Positions 1 through 14,439 of a stretch of 64,000 bases of DNA are shown in pieces. Positions within the stretch are counted from its first letter, which is position 1. Each line of letters begins with the position of its first letter. The position numbers and the translations under genes are program-made. The DNA is from Pisaster brevispinus (lineage: Eukaryota > Echinodermata > Asteroidea > Forcipulatida > Asteriidae): assembly GCA_023634235.1 (NCBI GenBank), contig JAMKCF010000009.1, positions 6,386,001-6,450,000 of the forward strand, read 5' to 3'. Below the pieces are notes generated by a model, which searched no databases, had not been told where the DNA came from, and worked only from the letters and a program-made list of their open reading frames with translations.

Positions 1-3000
1 GCACTCTAGCTGGTAACCTTATTTTTTCTTAACAAAGAAGTGGTTTGTGATCTGTTACTTGTTGTGCTTTTAAGTATGAAATTGTGCCCTGGCGGACTCC
101 TTCATATTAATGTAGATCAGTCACACCGGAAACTCATTCCTCATAATTTACTCGACAACAAATAATAGACACAAAAGTTTTATGAGCCGTGACATCACGC
201 ACTGCTTTACTTATTCATCAGTTTGTTAATTTCTGTCTGTCCCAGTCGTAAAAAGTAAAAAGGCGGAGGTGTTACGACAAATATAACAGAAAGTGCATCT
301 CAAGTAAAGTGCACTGCACAGCCATTAGTACTTAGGCCAGTCAACCTGCCACGCAGTGAATAAACTACTGACAAAAGCTGAGATATTTTTAAAACGCATT
401 GAGATGCATATATTTTTAAATCTGAATTTTACTTCATCTGTGAGTCTTTTTAAGTAGGATTTCTTCTTTCTTTTTTGATTCGGATTAGTCTGTGCACCGT
501 TTTCAAATTTTCTTTGGGTAGAACAACCTTTTAGAAGACATTTTATACCAATACTGATCATGGAAGTTCAAAAAACAAAGCTTAAACTCCTCATACTTGG
601 AGTTTTTATCCGCACACACTATAAGTACTCTCCAAGTCATTCTTCATTTTTGTATAAAACTCTAACAATTCCTGCACCAGCTCTTTTCAGAGACAACACT
701 CCTCCTAAACAAGATTTTTTTTCACATGGTTGTGACTGCAAGTTAACTCATTATAGTTACTTCTTACAATTCCCAAAGAACTTGACACAAATTGCTCTTA
801 TAGTTGTTCTACCAAAGTTAATCGGCAAAAAGGACTCAACACGCTACTTCTTACACTCTGCATGTTTCTGCTTGTCAAATTCAAGACAAGCACATGGATT
901 GGTCATCTACAATGATCGCAATGTGAAACCTCTTGCTTTCGACTGAATGTATTACATTACATCATTGATGATACCTCTTCATTTGTAAAGTACTTGTTTA
1001 TTCCCCAAACATCCTCCCACCTGTGTGCACACACTTATTCCATTACCGCATCTTGAAGGTCAATCACAACTACTTAATACCGTTATTTCTCCTCCTACTC
1101 CTGACGGGTTTCTCGTTTAGATTTCATCATCTGGCAGCAACAGCTTCACCTGGGGGGAGGGCATTGTTTGTTCCTTCTAATAGAAGGACTGCATTGATGA
1201 TAACTTGGATCAACAAAGCATGCAGTCAATTTGCCCCTCCTCATCCTTCTAATTGGGTGGCAGCTTTTTTAATTTGCCTTTAGGCGAAGACTTCATCCTA
1301 TGGATCAACCTGACTTGTACTTTCTTCTTCTTTTTTTTCCTGCAAAGACTCTTGATTATAAATAGAGCAGCACCACACCACACAGTGCATGTTTGTCAGG
1401 TTCCCGGACCACAAACATACATCAAAACCACCACAGACAGCTAACACGTTCAAATACCCCCCATCTATTTCCCTCACCTCAAACCTCACTTTGATTCAAA
1501 TTGAACTGTGTGCTAAGAATAAGAAACGACCGCCAGGTCATGTGTGATAATGATATATTGATGGGTTCTAGTTCTGATGAAAAGATTTATTACATGGAAC
1601 AATTTCAGTTGCAATTCCACACAATGAAATCTGTATACATACACATGATATAATGTAAGTATAGTCCTAGAGAACAATTTTGTTTTGTGCCTTCAGAGAA
1701 AAGCCACACAATATAAATTCCTGCCAAATTTTGAAGGGAGGAAATTACTATTCGAAAGGGAGTATCTAAACTAACAACAACAAAAACGCATTCCTTAACA
1801 TTTCAGTTCAAAACTTCGTGGCAATTGAACAACAAATTGTGTGTGTGTGTTTTTTTATTTCCGCTGGCTGCTCTTACCACTCAGTCTCCCCCCATCCTAT
1901 ACCTCTTCAGTAAAACAAATTTGTTTGAGTAAAGCACTATCATTGCACTGTAATTTGCCTTTCAATCATAATGCATTTGTTAATGGATTCTCTCACAGCT
2001 GATGATGGGGTCCAGCAGAGCGTGAGTAAAAACTACCCAAGCGGAATCACTGTGGCATAATGGACAAGATGCCTCCTGGGAAACAAGAGGTGTTATGAAG
2101 AGGACAGGATCATTTAGACAATGACAGACAGACAGAGAGTTAAGACTGACAGAGGCACAAAAGCTTCTGGTGGGCCTGTGGCATGTACACCCTAAAGCCA
2201 TCCCCTAATCCTTCCAAAAACAAAGTTATCACTTCTGAGAAAAGCATGGGCGCTTCCATGAGAAAGTACAAAAAAGACAGACACTTTAAAATTACCTCAA
2301 AGGACACTTTTAAGTTTCTGTTATTCACATTGTTTTATCTTTACGCTTTTGTTTCCCTACAGAATTGTAGGCTGAGATGAGATTTAATTATTTCCATTTG
2401 ATTGTACTCTTCAAGCAAACACAAAGGGGGATGAAGGGTTGTCAGAATGGTCTAGTACGAGATGACAACCTCTTATTAATGAACATCTGGAGAGCAGCAG
2501 GCAGTGGAGTGAGAAACAAATAAAAACCCTTGTAAGGAACAACACGCGGATGGGAGACCACAAGATGGTGCTGAGGAATGAGACAAAACAAAGGAAACGG
2601 CGCAGTGTCAAAAACCGCTAGAACAGTATGAAACATGATCTGCCGAAATGACGTCTCCCAGATGCCATAACCATCACTATGACAACCAGTGGATGCGGCG
2701 GGGACTGCAAGATAAGAAGCGAATTGGCGTCTTGTCTCATGATGGAAGAGGACCAGACCTCCTTATTAGCCCCCTATCACAAGACAACAGTGTCATCCCA
2801 CTGATTCCTCCGCAGCTTGGGACCGGTACGTTAAACAAACAATGGGGGGAGGTTCACTGCAATTGACAGATGAGTGTGGGACCTAATGAATTGCACTCTG
2901 TGGTTGACATGGAGACGACAGACTCAATAACATTACTGGAGCACTCCGTCCACATCAGCATTGGTACTGAGTTCTTCCATCCTCAAGAAAGTATAAACAA

Positions 3001-6000
3001 TAAATCATCAGCGAATCTAGTACACATATATAATGATCAATCACACACGACTAAATTGTCCCACTTCTAACAGACCTGTGTGTAGATGTTCTTTTGGTTG
3101 AAATGAAATCTTGGCATCATAACCCTTAAGGGTTAGGGCTCACTTTAGTAAAAATGGGTTGTCCGAGTTATAAAGTGCAGTGTGTGAATAAACTGGAACA
3201 CACACACCTTACAGACCAGGGCATGCATGTTTTCAGAGTTGATGCCTGTCCCACAATGTCCTACATTGAAATTAGGAAAACATCTCCCAAAATTGCCTTC
3301 CACAACCCCCTCAAGGGTATGTGAATCGGTGCTAAAAAAACTATCAGCGCAAACATAACACTCACAAAGCTGTGAAAAGAACTAGGCCAGGCAACGACAT
3401 GAACCGCCATGAGAAGATGCTATTTCTACCGTAGGCTCAAATTAACTCCTTTTCCAAACGCTTCTACCTACTTGAATCTCTCGGTTTATATAGCAGTGCT
3501 TTTTGCTACTTTAAGTTGTTCTGTATCATTCAATGGCAGTCCTGCTCCATCGATAACAAATTTATGGCATGAATTACAAGCGATTAACTCCATAAAAGTG
3601 TTCGGCACTTGTGTCAACAATTAAAACTGCTGGCAGGTTCTTCTTAGTTTTGGTTTCTTCTGTTTCCTTGTGTGTATATTTCAAATATAGTTGGAGAGCA
3701 ATTCAAAATGAAGCTTTGTAACGGAATAAAGGATGTCGGGTCACTGACAGCCCAAATTTCTCTGACCTTTCTACCCCAGAGAGAGTGTTCCAAAGTCAGT
3801 CAAGGTCAATGCTATCTTCACTAAATCAATAATGTACTTCTCTCTGTTTTCGGTATTTCTTATTCGCAAGTCAGCAAGTATCAAACAGCTTCATTTATAA
3901 ATATTTGAATGAAAAATATAAATCTAAAAAATGACCAAAACAATACAAAAATACATAAATTCTCTTTTTTGAAATTCCAAAGTTTTCTTGACAATAATTT
4001 ACCCAAAACTTCCAGGTGGCACGGGGAATAAATGTTGTCCAGGAGCAGACCACTGTGTGCCGATGGATAAGAGCATATATCTCTGTCTTCCGTCAAGTGT
4101 AATTTACCAAACCATGACAAACAAACAGATCAATCAGTGACACTATATAAACCATTTCTACAAGCAGTTTGCCGGTCTCATCACTTCTCATCACTTTAAT
4201 GGTTCCAGCTCCCAGGTCCCCATCATGCAAAACAGAAAGTGCAATGGGGGTGATCTCTCTGCCATACGGGATGAAATAAAAGTATCAACTGGGTTCTCTG
4301 ATGTTCTGAATTTAATGTTTAGTATTAAGATGACATAATTGGGAAGCTCAGGAATAATTTTGGGAGCGATGTGCATTGCCGTGCACCTGTTTTGGGGCCT
4401 CTCTCGTAAACATATTAATCAAGGACGGCCAATTAAGTCAAAATGTGTAGTCCACAGACACAACTGTGTGTCTGGACATTTTTAAAAAACATCTGGATTG
4501 TTCATTCAGCTCCATAAAACTATGACAAGAAGAAGTTTTATTGGCGTGGAGGGATTTATGTACACAGCATAAGCAAAGATTGCTGTATTTGTTTTATTTG
4601 TAAGAGTGAAAAATTCAGTTACAATTCAACTTGATGGGTGTAAATCTTGACAAACTTGGTTGTCATTTCAATCTTGCAATTTACAAAGAAGAGTGACAAA
4701 AAAGACTGCCATTAGAACAAATTTATGTCCACATTTTGTTAACTTTGAAAGGATGGAAATTGTTGTATGTTGGGTTTTTGTCTTCACCTTTTTAACTCTT
4801 TGCCTATTGTGCCAGACAGTGTCCCAATGGAATCTGTTCGCAAACAGATGAGGGATTAAGGATGCCTCTGAATGGTTCAAAGTAAGATGAAATTCCATCA
4901 AGAGTAACATCAAAACAAATTTGACACCAAACAAATTTGTTGAGGGAAAAACATCTTGAAAATGTGTTTTATAAAAATGTACCCCCCACAGGAGCAAAGG
5001 TAACACCCAGGGTTCTTGATGAGTTTCATTCTGGGCTCGTTGCACTGTTGAACTTTATGAGCTGGGTACATGCGCTAGAATAATTATCTGTGAAAAGATA
5101 CGTCAAGAGACCACTCCCAACAGAGAATGCATGTGCAACTGGGACCCTCACTATGTCACTGCACTTCGGTCGTGTTTCAACCGATCCACTGTTCCAAATT
5201 AGCAACCTCAACGAGAAAGTTTCCTAATTTAGACTAGGGTCCCATTGGAGACCTGGCCCCTCAAGTTCACTGTCCGATAGACAGCTCAGTCTCTCGCCTC
5301 GGTTTCCCTCATGGCTAACTTGACTCTGACCTTACCAGCGAAAAACACTCACAGACTCAATACATCCTCATTGCGACTTGAAACAAACTTCACATCTAAA
5401 AGATGTTCAATTTGCATCTGGGGTAGAGTATCTTAGTTTGTGTTTTACCCATAGGCCTATGACTAAGCCACGTCTGGATATACAGTGCTTAACACTCAGG
5501 GGTGTCTCGGTTAAATAACAAACGTTCCATGCTTTTTTAACCAGGTTTTTCATATATCACTGGGGTTCAAGATTTTTGAGCTATTGAGTTATATTGTCCG
5601 CTCACATGACGCGCAACACACTTACACATGCCTATCCTGTCCCCCATTTTGGACATCAAAGAATTTGACCTCAAAATGGTGGAAATGGTATTATATGAAT
5701 ACATGTTGGTGGGTATGATACCCCGACTACAACAAACCATGAGTTGTACTGAATGGTTGGTTATTTATTAAGTCATAGACTCTTTCCTAAAAACTGAATG
5801 CAGATTTGGTGAACTAGTTCCTCAGTGACGACCCAAAAACAACATGAAATATGACTAATCACATCGTTGCCAATCAGTCTCCTCCCTCAACTTAGTAAAC
5901 ATGACCGATAAAAAATTTTTTTTTTTAAATACCCGATCGTCCACCAGGGATGCTCTGTGTTTCCAAAAACTCAATTACTAAAATGCAGATTACGCTTGAT

Positions 6001-6568
6001 TTATGTAAACATGAAATGACATACTCTCGAGCACGTAAACGTATCTTACTATTTATGACGGCGGCCGCATTAATGCTCCAACATTTACAAACCATAGCCC
6101 CGCACCTAACCAGCATTGAAATGAAAAATGTCCCTCTCTCCATTTAAGGAGCGACGCTGTAGCACTTTGCGGTGCAAATATACAAACTTGTTTGGCTATA
6201 AGTCAGTGACAAATCTGCTCCGAGCGGGGTTTAACTACCTTACACATCTGTCAGTTTGCTATCTTTAAATACGGGCTCTGGAAAACGGGGGGAGGAAAGA
6301 TGGATTTAAAATGCATCAGTCAAGCTTTTAGTCAGCTCGTGGATTTTTTTGGTCTGCTGATGCGCCCTGAGCGAGGAACGGGATGGAAATCCGCGGTGTG
6401 AGTTTGCAGCTCCACCTCCTCTCATCTGATGGGCTCCATCCAAGCGGGATAAATCTATCTATGATTACCCGTCATTCAAGGAGGAGTGGGGGAGTGGGGG
6501 AGGTGGATAAATCATTAAAAAACAAATTCAAATCAAAATATCCGGCTTGAAGAAAAAAACAAATATTG

Positions 6569-6600
6569 CTCTCTCTCTCTCCCTCTCTCTCTCTCTCTCC
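6569..6600 (+). repeat. (CT)n microsatellite
   Basis: A CT dinucleotide tract with one CCC interruption, inside a compositionally distinct block at 6240-6660. Confidence 0.95.
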
Positions 6601-7309
6601 TTAGTGTGGAAATTATTGGCCACCGTAGATAATAAACCTAAATGATTGGGGGAGCGGAGCACCAAACAAGTCTGCCCATGACTTCATACAGCCCGCAATC
6701 CAATGTCATTGTGGGTTTTTATTGCTCTCAGGTATTTTCTCCTTTTCATCACTCCTCTTGCAGTAAAGTTACTTATCTCTGAAACTAACCAGTCAGGGTG
6801 TGTATATTGCAGAGGATTGGATGTCATAAAAAGAGTATAAAGTTCACACAAGGTAATTAACTTGATAAAAAGAGTAAATTGCCAGCCTAATTAGCCAGCC
6901 TAATCACCTCATGGGAGACACTCTGATGTGAAGAGTGTGGATTAATTGCCCAGTCTCAATTGCCACCCAAATAAATCAATGTGTATGAATCAACTCAAAT
7001 AGGTTGTGGTTTAATAGCTTGACCTTAGACTGACCAGGTCAATTTAGGACCATCAATAATAAGATAGGAAGGGTTAGGGGTGGGGGGGGGGCCTCTCTGC
7101 TTTTCAATAAAGAATCAAGTTTAACCATAAATTAGGATGTAAATTTAATACCTGCCACCCACACTGTTACCACCCATGTTAAATCAACATGTACTTTCCC
7201 GGTCTTTGCCATGCAGGGAGAGATACAGTAATTCAAAGCAAGGGAAATAATACTTTGTCGAAACATTTTTGTATTTTTTTTTTCCACGAAATGTCAACAT
7301 CTGAAAAAA

Positions 7310-7344
7310 ATAAAAATAAATAAATAAATAAATAAAAATAAATC
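7310..7344 (+). repeat. (AAAT)n-type microsatellite
   Basis: TAAA/AAATA units follow an A run, with about five AAAT units uninterrupted. Confidence 0.9.
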
Positions 7345-9928
7345 AATTTTGAAGGTACAACAGAAACGATCATCTAAAAGTTTAAGCTCCGAAACAAAGA
7401 TCAATTCTATTGGAAAAAGTTATTGAGGCCTTATAAGTCAGAAAAGATACATTGAACAATTTTGTCCGACAAGGCAAACAACTTTCCGTTGTAAAGCTGC
7501 TCAAAAGGTCAGTTAATTTGAAATGGCAATCTTGAAATGGCAACCATCTACAGATCATAAGGATTTTCACATCCAGCTTTACGGGAGGGGGGGGGAAAGC
7601 TAAATGCAGAAGGGGCGAAACAACGTTGGAGTCAGCTTATCTTGTAATCCATGTTACTGTCACATCATTGTGAGCAGTAGCGATGACAACTTCCTCTCAC
7701 CCACTCGCTACATCACTAACCAAAGCACGGACCAACCATTAACCCAAATCATCCCCACATCACACATCTCGCTGTCCCCCTCTTCAACCACATCTCCCTG
7801 CGACCGGCCCCAAATTGAGGTACTCAGCATGGCTGCATTATGGACCTCTACCAAAGCCAACGCAGAGACTATCATAATCCACATGACTCATGTGTTCGGA
7901 GAGGATATTGCCAAGTGATGAAAAGAAACTGATAAAACTGTTGAAACATCGGTGGATTTTAGGCCAAAGAATCGAGAGGTGATCATGGTTTCATGCCAGG
8001 ATATGGTTACTCCGACCGTGTTGAATTGTGCATTTGCCGTCATGCCGTTTCTCTTTTGAGGTTGTTATGGGGACAATTCATGGAATGGACTCACCAACCC
8101 GACCTCTATGAAGAGTAAAGGACAAGTCATCTTCAATCAAGTCATGCAATTAATGAATCCATGGATCGAATGGAAACAGAGCACAACACAATTAACCATA
8201 ATTGATTGACTAATAAGCTTAGCAGCTCACCGGCACACAGTGAATTCTTTCAAACTTAAACCAGCATGCATTCAATCAAAATGGGCTAAATAGATGAATG
8301 ACACCAAGTTCAAACTACAAGTAAGTTTCGTTCTGCTTGGTCAAACAAACTAAACACTGTTAAATGAGGTCTGATTAGTTCTCTTTTTCCTGAAAAGACA
8401 ATTCCTTCCTTTATTTATTTATTTTTTTTGTATACAATGGGTTAAACCAATCACACTAGTCATTCCAACAAATGCTTATATTTCATCAAGCAACCCAGAT
8501 CACTTCTCCGACAAGAGAGTTGTTTCAATCGAGGCAAGTAATCCGGCAGAATCCATCCACACATACACATTTGGTCCAAGGGATATAACACCCAACGTCT
8601 CGCATTTGAAGAGTGTTATTTCTGAATCTTACACGCACTTCAGTGTTCACTTGGCCGTGAAATTGTTCACAATAACGCCTGATGAACAGAAATGAGTCAG
8701 AATCTGTAATCAACAGTTGCCATGGTATTTGCAGCCCCCTGCAGTTGCGGACTTTTCAGTCAGAAATTAATGAGGCATTATGAGCAGCTGAGACATGTCT
8801 TCTCTTAATCTGGCCAATTTGCCTACAATCTCTTATCATTGTTTGATCATAACAAGGCTGAAATAATGCACTCAGATAATCAAGAAATTCAACACTCATT
8901 AATCTGTACTCAAAAAGCAATGATTCCTTTTTTTCTCTTTTTTCCCCAAGATATTTGAAGGGAGTGAATTACTTCACAAAATTCAACAAATACATACAAA
9001 AGATCTATCAATACTGACAGCAATGCAAGCGCACTTCAATCCCCTCTAAAATATTAACCGGTTTGAAAACTTTCCCGCCTATTCATATCTCTCATTCTCA
9101 CTGACACAAAGAAGTATCCGTTTTCCTCCAAACCTTTTAGCTTTTCCCTACATAAGCCAGGAGTTTGACTGAACGCTGAATGGAACGAATGAATTTGTGT
9201 CATCCTATCATTACATTCAGTTTCATCTGATTCAATATTTGACCAGCGTATAGAGTGTCATCTTGGGCCAACCTGAGTGGAATTTCAGCCAGGCTCGTGT
9301 AGCAACTTGAGTAATATCTGACAGCGAGCGACACAGTGTCTGAGGTGATGTACAAAGCATTATCACATTATCAGATCGCCAACGAGAAAATTCAATGATG
9401 CAATGTATATTGGTAGTATTTCTTCTCACTGAAGGAGTGCATCACCCTAGAACCCGACTGCCACTGCTGCATGTACTATACATACACCCCATTTCACAAT
9501 CATTTGAGGGCCTTTAATTCTGCCACTCGTCCTCCATAATCCATTGCATGGTTTTGTCAACTTTTTTGTGTGTAGAGATAGATTTCACAGATTGGAGTGT
9601 TTTGATGGATTTAAGACTTAGTCTTAAAAGCCCAAACACTTGAGGGACATCGAAGGATTAAAGGTTTTGCAACGTTTACTCATACAGCCAGCCCCACAAA
9701 TGATGTATCGATCCCATAAACAGTTACTGTCACTTATAGGATTCTTCGGCTGAGTCATGTGAGTTGGATTTCCTAATAAGAGCTTCAAGAACAATTCATT
9801 CTCTTAATGTTATCACTTTCTTTGCGGCACATACAAACCAGATTAAGAAGAATATAATTTTGGTTCTAACTTTACGTGCGACAAGCATATTGTATACCCA
9901 GTGTTTTCTAAGTCGGATGGTTACATCA

Positions 9929-10051
9929 GGGCCCAATTTTATTGCACTGCTTACCACAGAATTCTGCACTTACAGTTACCCTGTTAAGCGCAGTAATCTA
10001 TTGGATGTAAGCAAAGAATTCCATGGTAAGCGGAGCCATGAAATTGGGCCC
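9929..10051. mobile_element. 123-bp foldback element with GGGCCCAATTT ends
   Basis: The left end (GGGCCCAATTTTATTGCACT...) and the complement of the right end (GGGCCCAATTTCATGGCTCC...) stay alignable for about 50 bases each, sharing GCTTACCA and GAATTCT further in. The element is therefore nearly all stem. Short CATCA/CATCT flanks may belong to the repeat rather than being a target duplication. The 109-residue frame across it (9764-10093) is a by-product. Confidence 0.7.
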
Positions 10052-13000
10052 AGATGTCTCCACCGCTGGACCACCGAGCGTGCACGGTGTTGAGAGGCCA
10101 GTCTGCTGTGAAGATAAAAACCAAAATAATATTCTTTATCCCTGATGGGATTACTACATCAATTAAATTATTACATCACTTAAATAGGGTAGGACGAAAA
10201 CTTCAAAAACACAATTAGCTCACCTTTTCTCTAAAAAGGGCTCCTATTTATGTATGATTTATTTGTCTTGTACTTGATCATAACCTTCGTTCAACTTTTA
10301 AGACTCTTAGAGATTTGATCGCCATATAAATTTGCCTGGAAAGCATAAATCCGGTTTCCTACAGATCTACATACAATTGACCTGTTGCATCAAAAGACAA
10401 TTTATCAACTGAACAAACAAAAAATTGTGTTTTACCAAAAAAACATTTGTCCAATTCTCTGAGAAACTCTGGTGACTGATCCCCTCATGCCAAAAACTGC
10501 CTCTAGCTACTTTATCGGAGACAATCAGCAGTAGTGACTTAACTTTTCAGTGATATTAATACATTATGTATCTACTGGCATAAAAAGAACAAGTAGCAAA
10601 ATAATCCCCAAAAGATTGCCCACCTCCAGCGTCTAGAAACTTGCCCCTGTACCATCTGATGATAGAGCAAGGACCTTGCTTTAATCTTCCCAAGCCATAC
10701 CTGCCTGAAGGCTACTTCAGTTAGTACCTTAAGCCAAGGGATGCTGTTTTGGGTTATCAGTGCATGGCCCAGGGCTAACTGGAGGCAAGGTGTGAACACT
10801 AAGCTCTCAGGTGCCATGGTATTCAGACCTGAAGATACTGATGGCATGGGCAGTTTGTAAAACAACATACAGATAACTAGATTCATGATCCAATGCACTG
10901 ACATTCAGAAACTCTCTCAAAGTCAATTCCATTTTAAGAAAACACTTTACGTTAAAGTAAAGCAACAATAATAAGGACAGGTTTTCGCATTAACCATAAT
11001 GGAAGTCTGTTTGTTCTTTTTGGGGTGTTGGTTTAGGGGGCAGGCATATAATGTGAAAAATTTCTACCTCACAATAGAGATGATTATTTCCAATGTCAAG
11101 ATCAACATGCTAAAAAGAGAGAGCATGGCTTAGGTGATAGCGATATCCCTGCATGTTGACAAAGAGATTGCATGGCGATGACGGACCACACAGCATGCAT
11201 GGCCCATGGGGACTCATCAAAACACCACCTAGTCAGGGGGAACCATGCATTACTGACTTTTACAAATGATCATGGATTTGACAAATGGGCTTGAACTTTG
11301 CTAATACTTACACCTGGATGCTCTCTGGTACGCGCTAAAGATTTGTATGACTCTGTGTAAGGCAGATCCAGATGGATGAGGTTTTTGTTTTTGGTTACTT
11401 ATCTGATTCTTGGCGAATGTTCTTGATTCAAATCAAGATGTGGAGTTGAAACTCATCTCCTTTTTGACAAATATTCAGTGAAGTTTCAATATTATTCCTT
11501 TATTCTTTAAATCCTTAGGAAAAAAAGTTAAGAAAATCTGAGGTCCGAAAAAGAGAGACTTGAGTTAACATTGCCAGAGAAACTTGCTCTACAGTTAAAT
11601 ACTGACAAAGAACTAAGTGTACGTAGTAATTTTGACATGGAGACCTCAAGAAACTCCATCACTTCATTTTGATAAGTTCAGGTTCACCCACTGAATAACA
11701 CTTGAATCCTGAAATACGGACATTTAATTTCTGACTTTGGTTTCAAGAAAATTATCTGTAAGTATCTACAATTTTACCTGTCAGTAGTCTAAACGGAGTA
11801 GGATTCTGGTTACAATTAATGTTGTTCCTAGCATTTCATCAATACTCTCCGCCCCACTGGAACAAGCTAACTGCTCCGAATGGATCACCTAACTCAATTT
11901 CCTCCGTGTAGCAATTGGGGGGCCATCCTAGCCCACTTCAAGTAAACGCCGGCAGCACAAAATCAACGCTAAACTGATTGACTGCTTAATTTGGTCCAAT
12001 TTGCCCAAGAAAAGAATCTGTTTGCATGGCCCAGTTTCAGTGTTATGCCAATCAAAGCGAGCAGGGAGGGTTTCGATTCGGGGTATGCCACGTACGGACC
12101 CTCCAGTCTCTCCTAGGCTGATAGGCCGAGTGTCTGATCTAGGAGGATGAAGTGTACCCTCTGGTCAAAAGACACAAGCCTGTAGTAATCTGGCATTCAG
12201 TCTGCTTTGGAGTGCAAATGAGTGGCAAATTTACCCTACAGCGTGCACAAACTCCCTGCCAGCTGTTTGGAGAATGAAAGGCCTGTAATTTTGATAGCCA
12301 TGCCCCTCCAGAAATATAAAATTGGTTTATTGATGATGTATGGTCTGGCTTACCTGGAGAAATATATCTGGGAACCTGTCTTAAATGAATTCCAATGTTA
12401 AAGGCAATAATACTGCAAAGCTTCAAAAGCCCACGGATTGCCTATGCACAACTTTACTTTGTGTAAAGTTTTACCAAGATACTAGTACCAACTGTCCAAC
12501 ATCTTTTGAAGTTTGTTTACCTTTGGTCAATATCACAACTGTTGTTTCAGGGACCCCAACAGGTTATGTAAAACTTCAGCTTGTACAAAATTGTGTGAAA
12601 TCTCCACAGGCCTATGTGATTATGAGCATACACAAATTCTGCTTGTGGAAAAATACAATGCTTTAATTTGTTCACTTCTCTGCACTTTTTCATTCTACTT
12701 TTGTTTCTCTGCTCCCAAAGTGAGCATGCACAGACATTAACTGAACCTTAATCAACTGGTGAGAGCATAGATTTTTAAACAGTACACAGCTCTCACTTCA
12801 TTTTCCAGCAGGAAAGTGCCCTGCGCTGCTATGTGTGCCCTACAAAAGTTCTCCAGAGTTGTGTTTGCAGATGTCATATTTTTCTCATTACAGGAACAAT
12901 TCACACATTTTGACATGAAATTTGTTTGTCCATGAGCTAGTACTATTGCCTTGGCGCACTCAGGGAAAAGCAGGAACGATTTGTGCTTTGAAGGGAAGAT

Positions 13001-13753
13001 GGGAAAAGGGTAGAAAGGTTGTCTGAATTTGTTACAATTTTGTTGGGTGTTGTTTTTGAGAACATTACACCATTACACCAATCACAAAGAGAGGTCCATT
13101 CAATAAAGGAGTTCCCGACACTTATAAGTTGTTCTGAATAGATTTACTTAAGAGTCTCAATGTTATGATTTCTGCATTTTCTAAGGGAATTCAATGGTTT
13201 GTTTTCTTCCCCGAACTTGTAACTATGCACATAGACATAATGGCAGACGTTCAGGCAGAATGGCAGACAGCCAAACATTCCCCTCATGAAAACTTGCTTT
13301 ATATCAACAAATCAATAACTGTTAAACTCATATCTTTTCTTCGCATGTGGCCAAAAGATGTGTCAACCCAGCTTAGTCCTGTCAAACTTCGCTGTAGGTT
13401 CCGTTATTATTTTCCAATTGGGCACTCGACCAAAGATGACGCTTCGAGTCCTTTCTAAACGTTTTCATTCCAAATCTCTCTCAAGTACTGAACAAAGCCA
13501 TACAAAAGAGACCGAACAACAGACAGTGTCTCCCGCTAACAGACAGTGACAAGGAACAATAGGTATCCTTGACAGGTAAAGGTGTCGGCTTGCCTTTACC
13601 TCTGCCAGACACAGGGAGATCCATTCAGATCATTAGGGACAGACATACCAAAGATGCAAGCATGCATGGGGTCGGGGTTCTTCTCTGAATGGGACCAAGT
13701 TACTTTTGTCTCTTTGCTGCTCCATCAATGCGTATCTCATCTCACTCTCTTTC

Positions 13754-13769
13754 GGGGGGGGGGGGGGGG
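13754..13769 (+). repeat. Poly-G run (16 G)
   Basis: An uninterrupted G homopolymer in the downstream intron. Length calls in such runs are unreliable in assemblies. Confidence 0.9.
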
Positions 13770-14082
13770 CATTTGGCTCTGTCAGCCAATGAGAAAGTAA
13801 TCAAGCCTGTCTGGGGGCCTATATGCACCAATCAAGCTTGACCAACAGAGGCAACGCTTGATGGGTAGTCCGCTGGGATTTGAGACTCAAACTTGCCCTG
13901 GATTACCTGCTCCAGACTACCTGCACTGGATTAGCTAACATCGCACCCTGCCGTAACTAAAAGAGATGTAAGGGCAAACATGTTTTAACTCATTTTACGA
14001 GAGTTACTTTACACATCCAGCTGGCCTATCCCCCTACTTAATGATAGGAAATAAAATTTCGGTAAAATCCTGGGAAAAGATT

Positions 14083-14439
14083 CAAGTGCATTATCACTTT
14101 TTATGTAATGTGTACAAAATATGTACATAAAATATTCTTTGGAAAGTAAACTATTTCTGTCATGAAGTAGTTACATTAGCTGTAAACTTTAATTGCTAGA
14201 ACCAACAGATTACCAACGCCTTTGAAGAAGTCTAATGGATTTTATAGTCTACCAATAAAAAAATGCAAGTGCATTATCACTTTTTATGTAACGTGTACAA
14301 AATATGTACATAAAATATTCTTTGGAAAGTAAACTATTTCTGTCATGAGGTAATTTCATTAGCTGTAAACTTTAATTGCTAGAACCAACAGATTACCAAC
14401 GCCTTTGAAGAAGTCTAATGGATTTTATAGTCTACCAAT
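14083..14439. repeat. Tandem duplication, period 183 bp
   Basis: The first copy (14083-14265) and second copy (14266-14439) begin with CAAGTGCATTATCAC and CTACCAAT closes each. I see only a handful of substitutions between them (for example TGTAATGTGT versus TGTAACGTGT, and TAGTTACATT versus TAATTTCATT), which suggests a recent event. No open frame spans it. Confidence 0.93.

Noticed and set aside
560..946. Plus-strand frame of 128 codons
   Set aside because: The composition is typical of AT-rich non-coding DNA, there is no recognisable domain, and I see no splice or promoter context.
4668..5045. Minus-strand frame of 125 codons on the KIF26 strand
   Set aside because: No family match, no KIF26 linker or motor blocks, and a biased Leu/His/Phe composition.
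7602..7918. Plus-strand Ser/Thr/Pro-rich frame of about 104 codons
   Set aside because: The composition comes from a CA/TC-rich stretch, with no domain, no conserved motif and no splice context.
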